Shown piece after piece: positions 16,428 through 27,933 of a stretch of DNA of 64,000 bases. Origin of the DNA: Cladopsammia gracilis (taxonomy: Eukaryota; Cnidaria; Anthozoa; Scleractinia; Dendrophylliidae); contig JAJGOT010000927.1 of the NCBI GenBank assembly GCA_022457155.1, positions 1 to 64,000 of the forward strand, written 5' to 3'. The notes beneath the pieces were generated by a model. That model worked only from the letters and a program-made list of their open reading frames with translations, searched no databases and had not been told where the DNA came from. Positions within the stretch are counted from its first letter, which is position 1, and every line of letters begins with the position of its first letter. The position numbers and the translations under genes were made by a program.

Positions 16428-18599
16428 ATGAGTTACTCAAATGGTTTATTATCAGAATCTAGTAATTATAAAACAACTCAAGGAAAACCAGGATTACAAG
16501 GTGTTGGTTTTAAATTAACTTCTTCAGGCGATTATGATATTCAAAACAAAAAATTAGTAAATGTGGATAATCCAGTAAATTTAAAGGATGCTATTAATTA
16601 TGGTACTGCTAAAACACACTTTTTAAACTTAGATGGATCAACTCATATGACTGGTGATTTTGATTTAAGAGGAAATAAAATAATTTTTCCTGGTGAAATT
16701 GATATGGATAGGAAATTAATTACAAATTTGGAGACAGATGAAAATAATGATAAATCAGCTGTAAATATGTTAACTTTGAAGAAATATCATCCTGATGCAC
16801 CTGCTCATACTCATGAAGTTACTAAAAATATAGATATGAAAGATAGTTTTAATGTTTTAAATAGTAAACCACAAAGTTATAATTATTTAGATAAAAATCA
16901 AAATAATTTACTTTCTTATAAAGATGCAAATAATATTTTCTTAAATCGTAAAGAAGAAAATCCAATGGAAGATCATCTAAATATGAATTTTCATGCTATA
17001 ACAAATATTCAATCAGCAGGTGATAATGATGCTTTTTCTTTGTTTTATGGGAAAAGTACTTTTTTAACATTAAATGGAGGTAGATATTATGATGCAAAAA
17101 ATACAAGAATAATAAATTTGACAACTCCAAGAAGTGATAAAGATGCAGCTAATAAATCATATGTTGATGGAAGAATTAGTGGAATTCCACATACGCAAAA
17201 TATAAGTACAAATATTGATTTGAAAGATGCTTATAATATTATAAAAAGTAAGCAACAAACTTTTAGTTATTTAACACAAAATTTTAATAATTTAGTTTCA
17301 TATAATGATGTAAAAAATATTTTTTTATCACGTTTAGAGGTAACTCCGATGAATGTTGATATTGATGTTAATAATCATAGAATATTTAATTTAACAAAAT
17401 TACCAACTTTGGATCATGAAGTTGCAAAAAAAAAATATGTAGATACCAAATTAAGTAATCCTGCAAATGTTGCTCTAAATATGAATTATAAAAAAATTAA
17501 TAATTTAGCTACACCTACTTCAAGTGAAATTTATTCAGCTGTTAATGTTTCTTATTTAAAAAGTTATGTAAATGAATCTCATATCTCAGCATCCTCTCAT
17601 CCAAAAGATGAATTTAGATATTTAATGGAAGATGTTAATGAAAGTTCATCAGAAAGTAATATTACTGTAACTGGATTTACTAATTTAGATAAAAGTCCAC
17701 ATATTTTTAACAAAAAAGTTTATGATATGCTTCTTGACATTAATTTTGATTATAAATATATTTCCAGATTAGGTTTTAATATGAATAAATTACCAGAAGG
17801 AGAATATACAATTTGTATTGAGTTTTTTCCTCCAACAATGGATAATGTTAGTGTTAATGTTGTTTCATCAAGTTTAAATATTGGTCAACAATCAACAAAA
17901 ATTTTTCAAAAAGAAGGATATACCAGATCCATAATTCATTTACATAAATATCAAATTTCCCCACCTGAATATATAATGGTTGATTTACATTGTGATGGAT
18001 CAAAATCATCACCTATAGTAAAAGCACCTGCTTATTTGATTATTTATGGTGTAAAAAATTATGTTAATGATGTTGATTCAAGTGTTTATGATTCTCCTTA
18101 TATTTTTGAAAATCAGAAAATGGTGATGGAAACAGATATTAATATGAATAATCATGATATTAGTATTAAATATCCAACAAAAGATGATCAACCTGTTAGT
18201 TTAGCTTTTTTGAAATCGTTGAAATATTATTTTAACATTCTATTCAATTTTGATAAAACAAAAAATAATAGACAATGTTTTTATAATAATATTACAACAT
18301 CTTTTTATAATATAAAAGATTCTTTATTGGAAGAAATATATTTACGTAATAATTATTCTAATAATGGAAATGATTATTTATTAAAATTAGAAATTTATTA
18401 TTTTTTAAAAGGAAGAAAAATAATAAAAGAATTAAGAACAAATAATACTACTTCTGTTTTTTTTATTTTTAAAAATATAAATTTCATATTACCGGAAAAT
18501 ACAAATTTATTTATGGATGTTTTTAATAATTTAGGAAATTTAACAAATTTAACTGAAATTTCATTTGATTTAGTTTTCAGTAGAAAAATAATAAATTAA
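16428..18599 (+). CDS. Fibre/spike-like protein with tail-fibre-type repeats
   Basis: 723 residues. It contains repeated blocks of a strand reading N-x-x-I-x-N-L followed by a segment like DAANKSYVD. Examples are TRIINLTTPRSDKDAANKSY near residue 230, HRIFNLTKLPTLDHEVAKKK near 320 and INNLATPTSSEIYSAVN near 360. Weaker blocks near residues 40-75 and 585-605 have VNLKDAINYGT and DQPVSLAFLK. Such repeats are typical of trimeric phage tail fibres and of fibre-like proteins of Polintons. A beta-rich non-repeat domain (about 400-560) could be the receptor-binding head. No signal peptide is seen. Role in cell attachment is inferred from fold type and position beside the packaging ATPase. Confidence 0.75.
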   Translation: MSYSNGLLSESSNYKTTQGKPGLQGVGFKLTSSGDYDIQNKKLVNVDNPVNLKDAINYGTAKTHFLNLDGSTHMTGDFDLRGNKIIFPGEIDMDRKLITNLETDENNDKSAVNMLTLKKYHPDAPAHTHEVTKNIDMKDSFNVLNSKPQSYNYLDKNQNNLLSYKDANNIFLNRKEENPMEDHLNMNFHAITNIQSAGDNDAFSLFYGKSTFLTLNGGRYYDAKNTRIINLTTPRSDKDAANKSYVDGRISGIPHTQNISTNIDLKDAYNIIKSKQQTFSYLTQNFNNLVSYNDVKNIFLSRLEVTPMNVDIDVNNHRIFNLTKLPTLDHEVAKKKYVDTKLSNPANVALNMNYKKINNLATPTSSEIYSAVNVSYLKSYVNESHISASSHPKDEFRYLMEDVNESSSESNITVTGFTNLDKSPHIFNKKVYDMLLDINFDYKYISRLGFNMNKLPEGEYTICIEFFPPTMDNVSVNVVSSSLNIGQQSTKIFQKEGYTRSIIHLHKYQISPPEYIMVDLHCDGSKSSPIVKAPAYLIIYGVKNYVNDVDSSVYDSPYIFENQKMVMETDINMNNHDISIKYPTKDDQPVSLAFLKSLKYYFNILFNFDKTKNNRQCFYNNITTSFYNIKDSLLEEIYLRNNYSNNGNDYLLKLEIYYFLKGRKIIKELRTNNTTSVFFIFKNINFILPENTNLFMDVFNNLGNLTNLTEISFDLVFSRKIIN

Positions 18600-18615
18600 A
18601 ATAATTATATAATAA

Positions 18616-19137
18616 ATGTCAATCAAAAGAATAAAATCATTAAGAAATAAAAAAGAACCAAAAGATATATTCGAATTCAATCATATTTCTTCAACTTTAG
18701 ATCTTGAGAAAATCCAACAATTAAAGAATTTATACTCTTTTTATCATAAAAAAACATGGATATACAAAAAAAGTCAAAGTAAATACAAAAAAATAAATCA
18801 TATTATGAATATTTCGTCTGTGTTACTAGCTTCAGTTGGTGTAATAACAGGTGGAATAACCTTAAACCCTATTATTTTAAGTGTTTTAACTGGAGCTGGA
18901 ATAATATTAAAAACATATCATGAAATGAAAAATTACAAAGGTAAATTAGATATGGTTAAATTTGGATTTACAACTTATGAAAAAGTGTTGACTAATTTAC
19001 GAACAGCAATGAGAGGTGGTGAATTCGATTATCAGAAATTTATATCTGATATGAAACTTTTAGATCAAGAAATGATAGAATTAACACCTACTTCATCGAA
19101 GATTGAAAAGAAATACATTAAAAAGTTTAAGACGTAA
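18616..19137 (+). CDS. Two-helix membrane protein, conserved Polinton type, unknown role
   Basis: 173 residues. A basic N-terminus and a helical region with YSFYHKKTWIYKKSQSKYKK are followed by two hydrophobic segments at about residues 64-80 (ISSVLLASVGVITGGI) and 82-97 (LNPIILSVLTGAGIIL). Then come YHEMKNYKGKLDMVKFGFTTYEKV and a polar tail. This arrangement recurs, as far as I recall, in other cnidarian Polintons, without a known function. It is the last gene before the right inverted repeat, with 16 bases to the fibre-like gene upstream. A membrane-remodelling or holin-like role is possible but unsupported. Confidence 0.75.
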   Translation: MSIKRIKSLRNKKEPKDIFEFNHISSTLDLEKIQQLKNLYSFYHKKTWIYKKSQSKYKKINHIMNISSVLLASVGVITGGITLNPIILSVLTGAGIILKTYHEMKNYKGKLDMVKFGFTTYEKVLTNLRTAMRGGEFDYQKFISDMKLLDQEMIELTPTSSKIEKKYIKKFKT

Positions 19138-19148
19138 GTAGTTATTAG

Positions 19149-19867
19149 TTTAACTTAAATAATTTTTTTTCAGCTAACGCGTTAGTCGTTTTTTTGTTAT
19201 AATTTTTTTTTGTCTAACAAACTTTACTAACAAACTTTACTTTTACGATAAACTTTACTAACAAACTTTATCATGTGTAAAATCATTAAATATTTAACCT
19301 TAGTCAAAACAAACTGCAAGTGATTGTAAATCACTGTCAATAAAATTCACTGGCCAAATACTAAAAAACCTTATATCTAAACAACGAAACAACGAAAGAA
19401 CGAAACAACGAAACAACGAAACAACGAAACAAGTAGTTATTAAAACCAGTAGTGTAGCTGATCCTGATAGTACTAAATCCCCACATTTTTCCGAAAACCC
19501 CCCGAGCGAGCGAGCCGAAGGCGAGCGAGTGAGGTCATAATTTTTTACAGTTCAGTCATTTCAAACAAATATTACATTTCATGAATTTATTTAAGTTATT
19601 TAAGTTATTTAATTCTTAGAATTTTTTTTAACTTAGTTAAGTAGAAACAACTCTTACAAAATGTTTTCATGTGTAAGAGTTGTTTATTTCCGTTTTAAAA
19701 AAATTTTTCTAAAATGAAAATCAATATAAATCATAGAAATCAATATCACAGTTTTAATCAGAGTTTGAAAATACTCGGTACTAAAAATTCAATGACGGGG
19801 GTTTTCGGAAAAATGTGGGGATTTAGTACTTTCAGGGTGGTCTACACTACTGGTTTTAATAACTACT
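19149..19867 (-). repeat. Right terminal inverted repeat of the Polinton
   Basis: Reverse complement of the left repeat, including the nested end-copy (about 19432-19505), the hairpin and the 8-bp repeats. It has only one CTAACGCGTTAG palindrome (19174-19185). Identity by eye is very high. Confidence 0.92.
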
Positions 19868-19873
19868 GCCGCG
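19868..19873. repeat. 6-bp target-site duplication, right (GCCGCG)
   Basis: Second copy of the sequence at 974-979, directly outside the right inverted repeat. Confidence 0.93.
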
Positions 19874-22721
19874 TTTATTCGATTGTTTCCTCATACGAGG
19901 GTTTTGTTGAGGATTCATCACTTTCTTCGTAATACACCAGAAGCCGTGGTTACAACTGTGACATAAATACATTTTTAATCATCCTTCAGTAAGATACGAC
20001 GATTTTATCACGAGTGAACTAACCATCATTTTTCACTGGCTTACAATGTAATTATTCAGCCCACAGAATGAAGGCGAAGACCTTCGTCATTTTGTTTACA
20101 GCCGAGAAACACAGATTCGTCGCGATTCATACTTCAAACAAGGCGTACCAAATTAGCCTAATATTTCGTTTTCACTCGTTTGAAAGCTACTTATGGGATC
20201 CACTCATAAAAAATAATGTCGTACCTCCACTGTCACTCTACCTGTGAAACTGTTTTAATTTATCGAATACAAGAAGAACAAACAGAGAAGAACGTATTGT
20301 TTACAATGTGCAAAACACGATATTATAATCATTAGGAGTTCTATCAGTTCGAATTATTGAAAATGGCATTAAAAAGCGGAAAACTGCTAAGGACATGTTC
20401 TCGGCTGCGTCAAATTGTTTCTACTGCATTGTGCTTTAATTATTGTATTTTCCTACCGACCGAAAACTAAGATATATTGTACTCTATAGTTTTGGGCGTC
20501 GTTTTTGCTGCTTATTCTCGAAAATCTATGCAATGAGACCAGGCTTAAACTAAAATCAAGTAAAAGCTATTAATACTTGTTGTTAAAGATTTCCCCGCGA
20601 AAAAAATGGATATTTTCACTGATCGTTCAGCGCTCTTATCCTACCATGTTTTACAATAGGGTGATCAGTTTGGTGTACCTATACGGTAAGCCAGTAAAGT
20701 TAGCAAAGAAGAATTGTTGACAAATTATTGTCAAAAATTCGAGTTGTCAGGGTACGCGTTATCGGGAACTTTACACTCGCCTTCTCACTCACCATTGCAA
20801 CTTCCGGTCTAATCACTGATGCCACTGGGTATAATGGTTGGTCTGTTGATCAATACAATTTAGTTAGAGTTTTATCGAAGGTTCAAGTTATTGGGTCTCT
20901 ATATAGTTTATATATTGTATTTTGCACTCGCCTCAACTGACCATTGTAACTTCCTGTCTGATCACTGATGCCACTGCTATTGATAAATATCATGAGTATA
21001 GTTAGATTTTTATCGAGGGTTCAAGTTATCGGGTCTCTATATAACATGTTATATAGTCTATATATATTGTTAACAGTATTTTGCAGTCGCTTCAACTGAC
21101 CATTGTAACTTCCTGTCTGATCTTTGTTGGTGCATGCTCAGGCTGTTGATCGCTAAAATCCAGATCACACTGACAATACTCTGGACAACATCCAAGGCGA
21201 TCCGGCACAACAGAGACAAGACAAAACTGAAAACGAAAACGAATATTATTTACGGAAATATGAATTAATTTTGAATGATCTGTATTAGCCTCTTTATGAT
21301 TTCGTTTTACGGACCCATTTGTATATTTTACAACATTCGTTATTTAATATAACATGATGAACTAAGATTTGGTTCTGTTTACATTGCTACAAACTGGATT
21401 TTACTTGACTAATTATAAGCGTCTAGGATATGTTTTGGGATTGAATCAGTGAACACTTAATAGGTTTGCCACGTGGACTTTTTTAACAGTAACTGAAAAT
21501 CGGCCGACGGACAGTGTTAGGCGGCTGTGTAATGTCTAAGCGACAAAATTTCACATAGAAATCGGAGACAATTTACTTTGGTACTCTTGCAGTTCACTTT
21601 TAGTAAATAAATAAAATTAAAATTAGAAATTAATTTCAATAAATGCTATATTCGCACCCTTTCTACCGTTCGCAAAAGAAAGCGTTCTTACCTTCAAAGG
21701 TCCTCTAAAGTCTTCTTACTGGTAATACAAAGTAATGTTGAGAATATATCGTCATATCAAACTTAGATATGATTTTAAAATACCGGTACCGCTTAATAGT
21801 AAATCGCGGTCAGTAATGTTTCATTTAAGATTCGTTTTCTGTCCAGTTTGCTTTAATTAACTGTCATATTGCATCATATTCAATTGTTCATTGCTGGCAT
21901 TTTTGCAAACGTTTTATGACATTTCATTTGACTCTTCTTATATTTTCAAAAGAGATGTTAATTTTCGTTTTTGTATGTCATCTGAAACAACGAAGTAAGA
22001 TTTTACTTTGAGATAAATATGACCACGTTTAACAATGGAGTTTGTTTAGTATCGCAATTCTCTCTTTCGGTCACTGCCGTCACTCTCTTCTGCAACCAAA
22101 ATTAAGGTTTGATTAGTTTCAGAAAAAGATCAACAGTCTTCGTTCTAGGAACGAGTTTCCATAATCAACGCTAAAAGCCTGGTTTCTATAGGATCGTCCC
22201 GATCGTTACGAAGAAAAAATAGAGACGATCGCGGCGACTACTGTTGCTGAAAGAAGGTGAGCGCGAGGCCGTCAACAAAATTCCTGGGTCCGACAACAGA
22301 CTTGTGAACAAAATGGCGGATTTTAATCGAAGAGCGATTTTCTCTTTTTGAGATATATGCGGTGTGAATGGTCTTGAATTTCTTTTCTACTTCGGCCGCG
22401 TCAATGTCGAATTTTTCTGCTGTCTTTCGTCAACAATTTAACATTGTATACTTGTTTTTACATTCTTTAAAACCTCCTCTATCAATAATAGTGAAAAGTT
22501 CAGCTCACACGATGTTGCCGCTATTTTGTGAAAGAGCAGTGAATTCTGGTATAAAATGATGCTTTCTGGGATGCATTTCGATCGCCTGGATCGTCCCGAT
22601 CGTCTGAGAGAGTTTCAATTTGATCGCTCCAGAGATTTTACGATCGCCCCGATCGTCCGGAGATCGAGGTCAACCCGAACTTCCGAGTCGTTTACGATCG
22701 TCCGAGCAGTGTTTTTCATAT
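19874..22721. repeat. Host sequence, copy 1 of the segmental duplication
   Basis: No gene is recognised. From here to about 22480 the sequence matches 43363-45937 in the same orientation with scattered differences. 22604-22721 matches 55660-55775. Within it a short block around CTCAACTGACCATTGTAACT is repeated near 20765, 20925 and 21090 by local duplication; copy 2 has fewer. From about 22180 on the sequence is rich in GATCG motifs, looks like an old dispersed repeat with ends like GCCTGGTTTC, and hosts the later insertions. Confidence 0.75.
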
Positions 22722-22730
22722 GATTGTCCT
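22722..22730. repeat. 9-bp target duplication GATTGTCCT (left partner)
   Basis: Left flank of the first 3520-bp element. Its partner is not on the right side of the same copy but, inverted, at 27925-27933 beside the second copy. The uninterrupted site is at 55776-55784. Confidence 0.85.
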
Positions 22731-25700
22731 CAGGCGGTGTTGGACACGCTTCGCGCTGCATGCTGGGAGAAATTTAATCTTTGCGTTATTTGCATCTTGA
22801 CGCCAAGCAGTCAACATCTCTGCTCTCCGTGATTCAAAGACGATTAGAGGTAGATTTCTGGCCAGATTTGTTCGCTTTCTTGGAGAAATTACTGCGCTTC
22901 TTCGTTTTATATCTTTCTCTAACCTACTGGCTATTGTAAATGTGCATTATGGATGCTTAGAACAGCTATAAAGGTCCGAATTTAGTGATGAAAGTCCCGA
23001 TCGCAACGTGCGATCGCCGCCGCTCTCGCGCTCTAAAAAGAAAGATCGCTTGATCTGCCTGATCGCAGGTTAATCGTAACGAGAAAGGCGACATTACCGT
23101 CCATCAGTCGATCTTTTGCCGAAGTTTACAACCGTCACGTATTTCCCGTCTTTGTTTAGTGAATTCGTGCAAGGAATTTAGAAACTGGCGTGAATCTGGA
23201 GAATCGTTTGCTCTTGTTTACACGGGATGTTTCAGAAGCGCCAAGGCAAGAAAAATGAACTGCTGGTTTTGCAGAAGGCCTTAAATTGCATTTTATTCTT
23301 TAGGGCAGAGTGTAATGAATACCTTGCGAGCCGTTTATACATACGAATTACAGCAGCTTACTGCCACTGGTAATTTCTAAAAAAAATAGGAAATAAAATG
23401 CTCTACTAATGCACCACTGAAAGTCCATCTTGCAAAATTATTGTATGGTTGGCATTTTTGAAAAGCTGGAAAGCCTTTACTTTAATATTTAGGGAACTGT
23501 ATATTGCTGCTTCAACAAATTTAATTGTTTGTGTCAGCATTATTGTATACTATTTTTCTATAAAATAATGTATTTTTTGGCCAATGAGTTGTAAATTTCA
23601 TAAATTAACTTTTATTTCTTTATTATGAAATTGATTCTACCAAACTGACCAGACTCCTGCATAGGTGCATCTTGGGATAGAGAGGAGAAAGACCAAAACA
23701 ATCAAGACTTTTACTTGGTTGCACTTTTCATTTGCAACACAAAATGGGCAAATAGAACACGACATCACATATTACCCGGTATCTTCCATTGTGGCAGACA
23801 CCAATAATGACTCAATACCAGCATTCACCCTCTTCTTTCCTGGCAAAGATCTACATGCATGTACAGTGAAAATGGAACTGAAAGAACTTGCCAACTAAAT
23901 AATTCAACTACAAAAAATGTCAATTAAAATTTTCAAGGAAGCTGAAATGCAAGTTTCCTGGATTCCATGGCTGTGTGTTTAAAACTGTTATAAAAACTAG
24001 TATGCCAGTGCTTCCTTTAAATCGACAGTGGTTGAATTAGTGGTTGATTAGGAGATAAACTAGAAAGAATTAGGAGATAAACTAGAAAGGGATAACCTCT
24101 TATCTCCTTTTCACTTTTTCAATGGAATTGTAAATAAACAGTTATTATTATTATTAATATTTTATACAATAAGACTTGTATGATGGTGTTATAAGGAATG
24201 GCAAAACAATTCAAATTCCCCACATCTGTTGCCAGTTCCTCCTGCAAACTCCTCGGGCCTCACATTGATTTAGTGGTAGGACATGTACAAAGCAAGTGAC
24301 TCATATTCTTTTATTATTCAAGTCCTCCTATGTTCAATAATTAACTAAATTATGTTCAGTATGTTACTTAAATTCAACACTTTTTAAAAGTGCTTCTTTC
24401 CAGTCTTATATTGCAAGTAATCTCCTATTTCCTATTTGTGGATAGTCAAGTGAGGTAAACATGCGAGTGTCTATGCCGGAAAATTGGCTCAGGTAGCCAA
24501 TGTTCTTGCACACTGGCTTGCATGTTTCCCTTGCTTGACTATCCCACCAAATAATCCCTGAGAGAAATAAGAGACTCCCTACTTTGTAGTCTATATGATT
24601 GAGTCTCTCCAGTATACACTGCTTATAGTAGTTGTTACATTCCTTGAAATATATATTCCTGAAAACAATTTGGGCCTAATAATTCAAATTTTTCAAAGTT
24701 TCAATTATTATTGATGTAAAGCAGGTTTTCACAAACCAAAAAAACTTTAGTTTCTTGAATTTTATCAGTGTTGTGAACATAAGAAATATTTTTTTACATA
24801 AAACAAAATTTGGCACAGAATATTTTCAGGACCTTCATGAGAAATGTATTACAAGTTCTTTTCCAAACTGCAAATTTGAAATAGACTTCATGATTAAGGA
24901 GTCAGGGAATACTTGAAGGGCTCAGTGCAAAAAGGGGCCTACTGTATGTGCTAATGTTTGAAAGAAAATCCAACAAAACATTTTATTTTGAGGCCCTGGA
25001 CATGAATTTACAGTTTTAAAAGCACTTGAAATGGCAAAAATGCTTGAACGCTATGTTAGAATCAAACTCCTTCCTAACATACCGGGATGTAATCTAACCA
25101 TAAAAATGTCAACAGGCATCCCCAGACCATTACCAAAACTCCCTCAGCAAATTACTAAAATACTGAACAAAATCATGCAACATCTCCAGATCATGACTCC
25201 TGTAAGAGATTCAGAGAGATTACAACTTAAAAATTTATTATATATATTTTTCCCTGAATAAAGCTATGCAGGAAAAGAAAGCAGGAACATTCCATGGAAG
25301 CTGACTCAGTAATCAAAACAATATATTTGTACATGGGGTTTAATGCTTTAATACTTTAATAAAATACTCCTAAATCAGTAAAAACTATACTAGGAGATCT
25401 AAGTTTACATAAAATTGCTAATCTAAGTTAACTATATTAAAAAGCCTAAAATAACAAATGAATAAATATATTAATAAATAAACAAATTGGTAGAATTATA
25501 CCATAGATCTAATGGTTGGCATAATTATTGATTTAAAATTTAGATTACTTTGCAAAGGCAAATTATGTATAGGCAGTTGATTCCATATTACAATCGACCT
25601 TGGATAGCCTTTGGGCCGTTTAGAACCTGAAATACCTAGAAGAAAAAATATATGTATTTTAGATAAAAGGAATCAGTAAAAAATGGTATTCTAAGTTCCA

Positions 25701-26250
25701 AAAAGTTTGTTCTTATCCCGATAAAGCAAGTTTGCGTGCATCAATCACGCCATCACCTCCCGTGAAAATCTTACAAGATAATACGTGACAAACGCGAAAA
25801 AAGCTACAACTTCAAGTCGATTTTTCACCACTAAAACGGCGGGGCCCCAGTGGGCCCCCCGACCTTTTCTCAAAGTTTAACTATTAAACTTTAATTCTGT
25901 GCAAAAATAAATCCAAATACTGACCGACCGATGCAAAGAAAGGGCAAACTAAATACCCGTGTCACACATTAGTGGTAAACAAAGATTTTGAAGACAACAT
26001 GGTTTTCATTGAACAAATTTGATACAAAATATGCTCACCTGAAGCTATAAGTTGGATTATAGCTTGCCATGGTATTTCTCTTTCGGCCCTCCGAAAACGA
26101 TAAACTAAAACGTTCGATGAAACGAGAAATCAATCCAAGAACAGAGAGGAGACCTCAACACGAAAGAGTGAAGACGGCCGCCATTAGTATCACTAAAGTG
26201 ACGCGTGATTGGACGAATGAAGTCACGTGGACCGTGTCCAACACCGCCTG
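22731..26250 (+). mobile_element. 3520-bp transposon copy 1, ends CAGGCGGTGTTGGACAC
   Basis: Begins CAGGCGGTGTTGGACAC and ends with its reverse complement, GTGTCCAACACCGCCTG. A second copy of exactly the same length lies inverted at 27934-31453. The 9-bp target duplications fit Mutator-like elements best, but I see no transposase: only short open frames of 60-77 codons, identical in both copies where I compared them. Known superfamilies with CAG-starting ends (hAT) make 8-bp duplications, so the family is left open. It is probably non-autonomous. Confidence 0.85.
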
Positions 26251-27933
26251 AGGACGCTTGGTTCTCTTTGATCACTAGTTTCTCGCAAGCATAATGAGGG
26301 ACCATAAAACTTGGGTCTCTGTTTATTACAGGTCTCTTCTCGCTTCTTTAAGTTGATGTACTTTTTTATTGGAATCATTCTGCTTCGCGCCTTGTCTCTT
26401 AATTGAAATAAGCTTAGTAAGAGTTTCATCGTATCAGGAACGATTTGTGCCACCATTGTTGGAGCTTCCTCGTGGTTTTAATCTACCAAGGTTGTTTTTT
26501 ATTAAAAATAAGCTTGAACTTTAGTTCAATTTTATAAAGTTTCAAGAAGAATATGCTGGTGCTGTCAGGGACGAAAGTTCGGTAATTTTCAAGGTTCAAA
26601 GGATCCGTTGTTTTCCCATCCCTGGCGTGAAGTATCTAGACGGAACTGTAATATTCATATTTAATATTCAAATCCCTGTTACAATGCCATAGGCCTTTAT
26701 CACGCCCCGTCATTTTGTATAAAAACAAAAGATTTACGCAGCTAAGCATCGCAGTGAAAAAGTTGAAAACGAGGTTAGGCGGGCAAAAGCAAAGCATTTT
26801 ATTCCCCGGGGAGTCAACATGGCGTAATAAATGCCTATTCAGTAGCTGGCGTGAAAAGTATTATTCTTGACTATTTCAAAAGTAACAAAGTACAATTTAA
26901 AGGCCCAGTATCACCTAAAATGCATTGCGCGCCGAATGTCTCGACGATTGAATTTAACGCAGTCGAAAATTCCCGAAAGAGCCAATCACGAGCCAGCTCG
27001 TCATTTGAAAACAAAAACAAACGACCGCAAAGCCCAATGGGTGATAATGGGCCTTTAATAGCTCTAATAATTAAAAACTAAAATTGATCCCTCAGCATTT
27101 GAATCGGATTGCTACTGATGTATTGTCATTCACTTTTGTTTTATTTACTCTCTCGTAATTTTGGACAGCTTTCAAGAGCATCAGAAATTAAATTACAAAC
27201 ATTTTTGAGGCCCAAATTGGTCACGCTTGGTACGCTAGTTGTTCGGGCGTCGAACATGTTGTTGGTATCTCTCTTTCACAGCCTAGGGCTGTAAGGGCCT
27301 GGGATGAATTATGTTTCATCACATTCAGTGACGTCATGACTTGTTGCAAAAAATTGAATGACCGAGTATTAAAGTGTCTTTCAGTGTACCTAGACAACCG
27401 TTGCATGACGGGCAGGTTTTGTCTTCTGGACACGAACGAGTGTAAACAGGAGTCCAAATGGCTCATGGCGTAAATGCACAATTCAGGTTTTGGCCCAAAT
27501 GACTCTCCCACGGGTATTTTGTCATTTCGTTTGCAATCAAAATACCACGAAATTAAAAAGAAAAAAATAAGAGCACTGACTCGCTGCCGACTGGTCGCTG
27601 CCTTCGGTGCCTTTGAAGGATGTTAACGTGAATGTGGATTCTCGAGCGGTGGATACGCGAATTTTAATACTGTCGCATACTATATTTTTTCGTTTCATTA
27701 ATCATTCTGTTCATACAGATTCGCTTAAATAAGAAGCAAAGGACCGCGAACGAAAATGCTGCTGGTGTACGTAGGATCTGGATACACCTAGTCAGCCAAA
27801 AATAGAGATAAAATCAAATGGAAGCAAGGCTGATACTACGATTGATTCGTTTAAGCCTGGTTTCAATATGATCGTCCCGTTTGTCCGGATCGTCCCAGCC
27901 ATTTCAAAATATGTTCAAACGATCAGGACAATC
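26251..27933 (-). other. Host segment inverted between the two transposon copies
   Basis: 1683 bases of non-coding host sequence. Its reverse complement matches 55776-57762, where the same flanks are joined to it in the opposite orientation and no transposon is present. It starts with AGGACGCTT (26251-26259), the inverted partner of 31454-31462, and ends with AGGACAATC (27925-27933), the inverted partner of 22722-22730. The exchange of target duplications shows inversion by recombination between the two element copies. Confidence 0.88.

Larger units (their letters stand above)
980..19867. mobile_element. Complete Polinton/Maverick (adintovirus-like) element, 18,888 bp
   Basis: A self-synthesising DNA transposon or integrated virus bounded by inverted repeats of about 0.7-0.8 kb and a perfect 6-bp target duplication. 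It has the full defining set: protein-primed family B polymerase, retroviral-type integrase with chromodomain, adenain-like cysteine protease, A32-like packaging ATPase, hexon-type major capsid protein and penton-like minor capsid protein. Accessory genes include a TFIIB-like protein, a PLA2 protein and a fibre-like protein. The coding part is much more AT-rich than the host flanks. The uninterrupted paralogous locus at 43340-43380 confirms the boundaries. Several genes are broken, so this copy is probably not autonomous as it stands. Most breaks are in homopolymer runs and could be assembly errors; the penton stop codon is not. Confidence 0.96.

Noticed and set aside
21140..21226. A Cys-rich minus-strand segment (GCCPEYCQC) after a CAG acceptor-like site, also present near 44540-44621
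   Set aside because: It looked like a conserved exon, but the distance from the acceptor to the motif differs by ten bases between copies, so the phase is not kept, and no partner exons were found.
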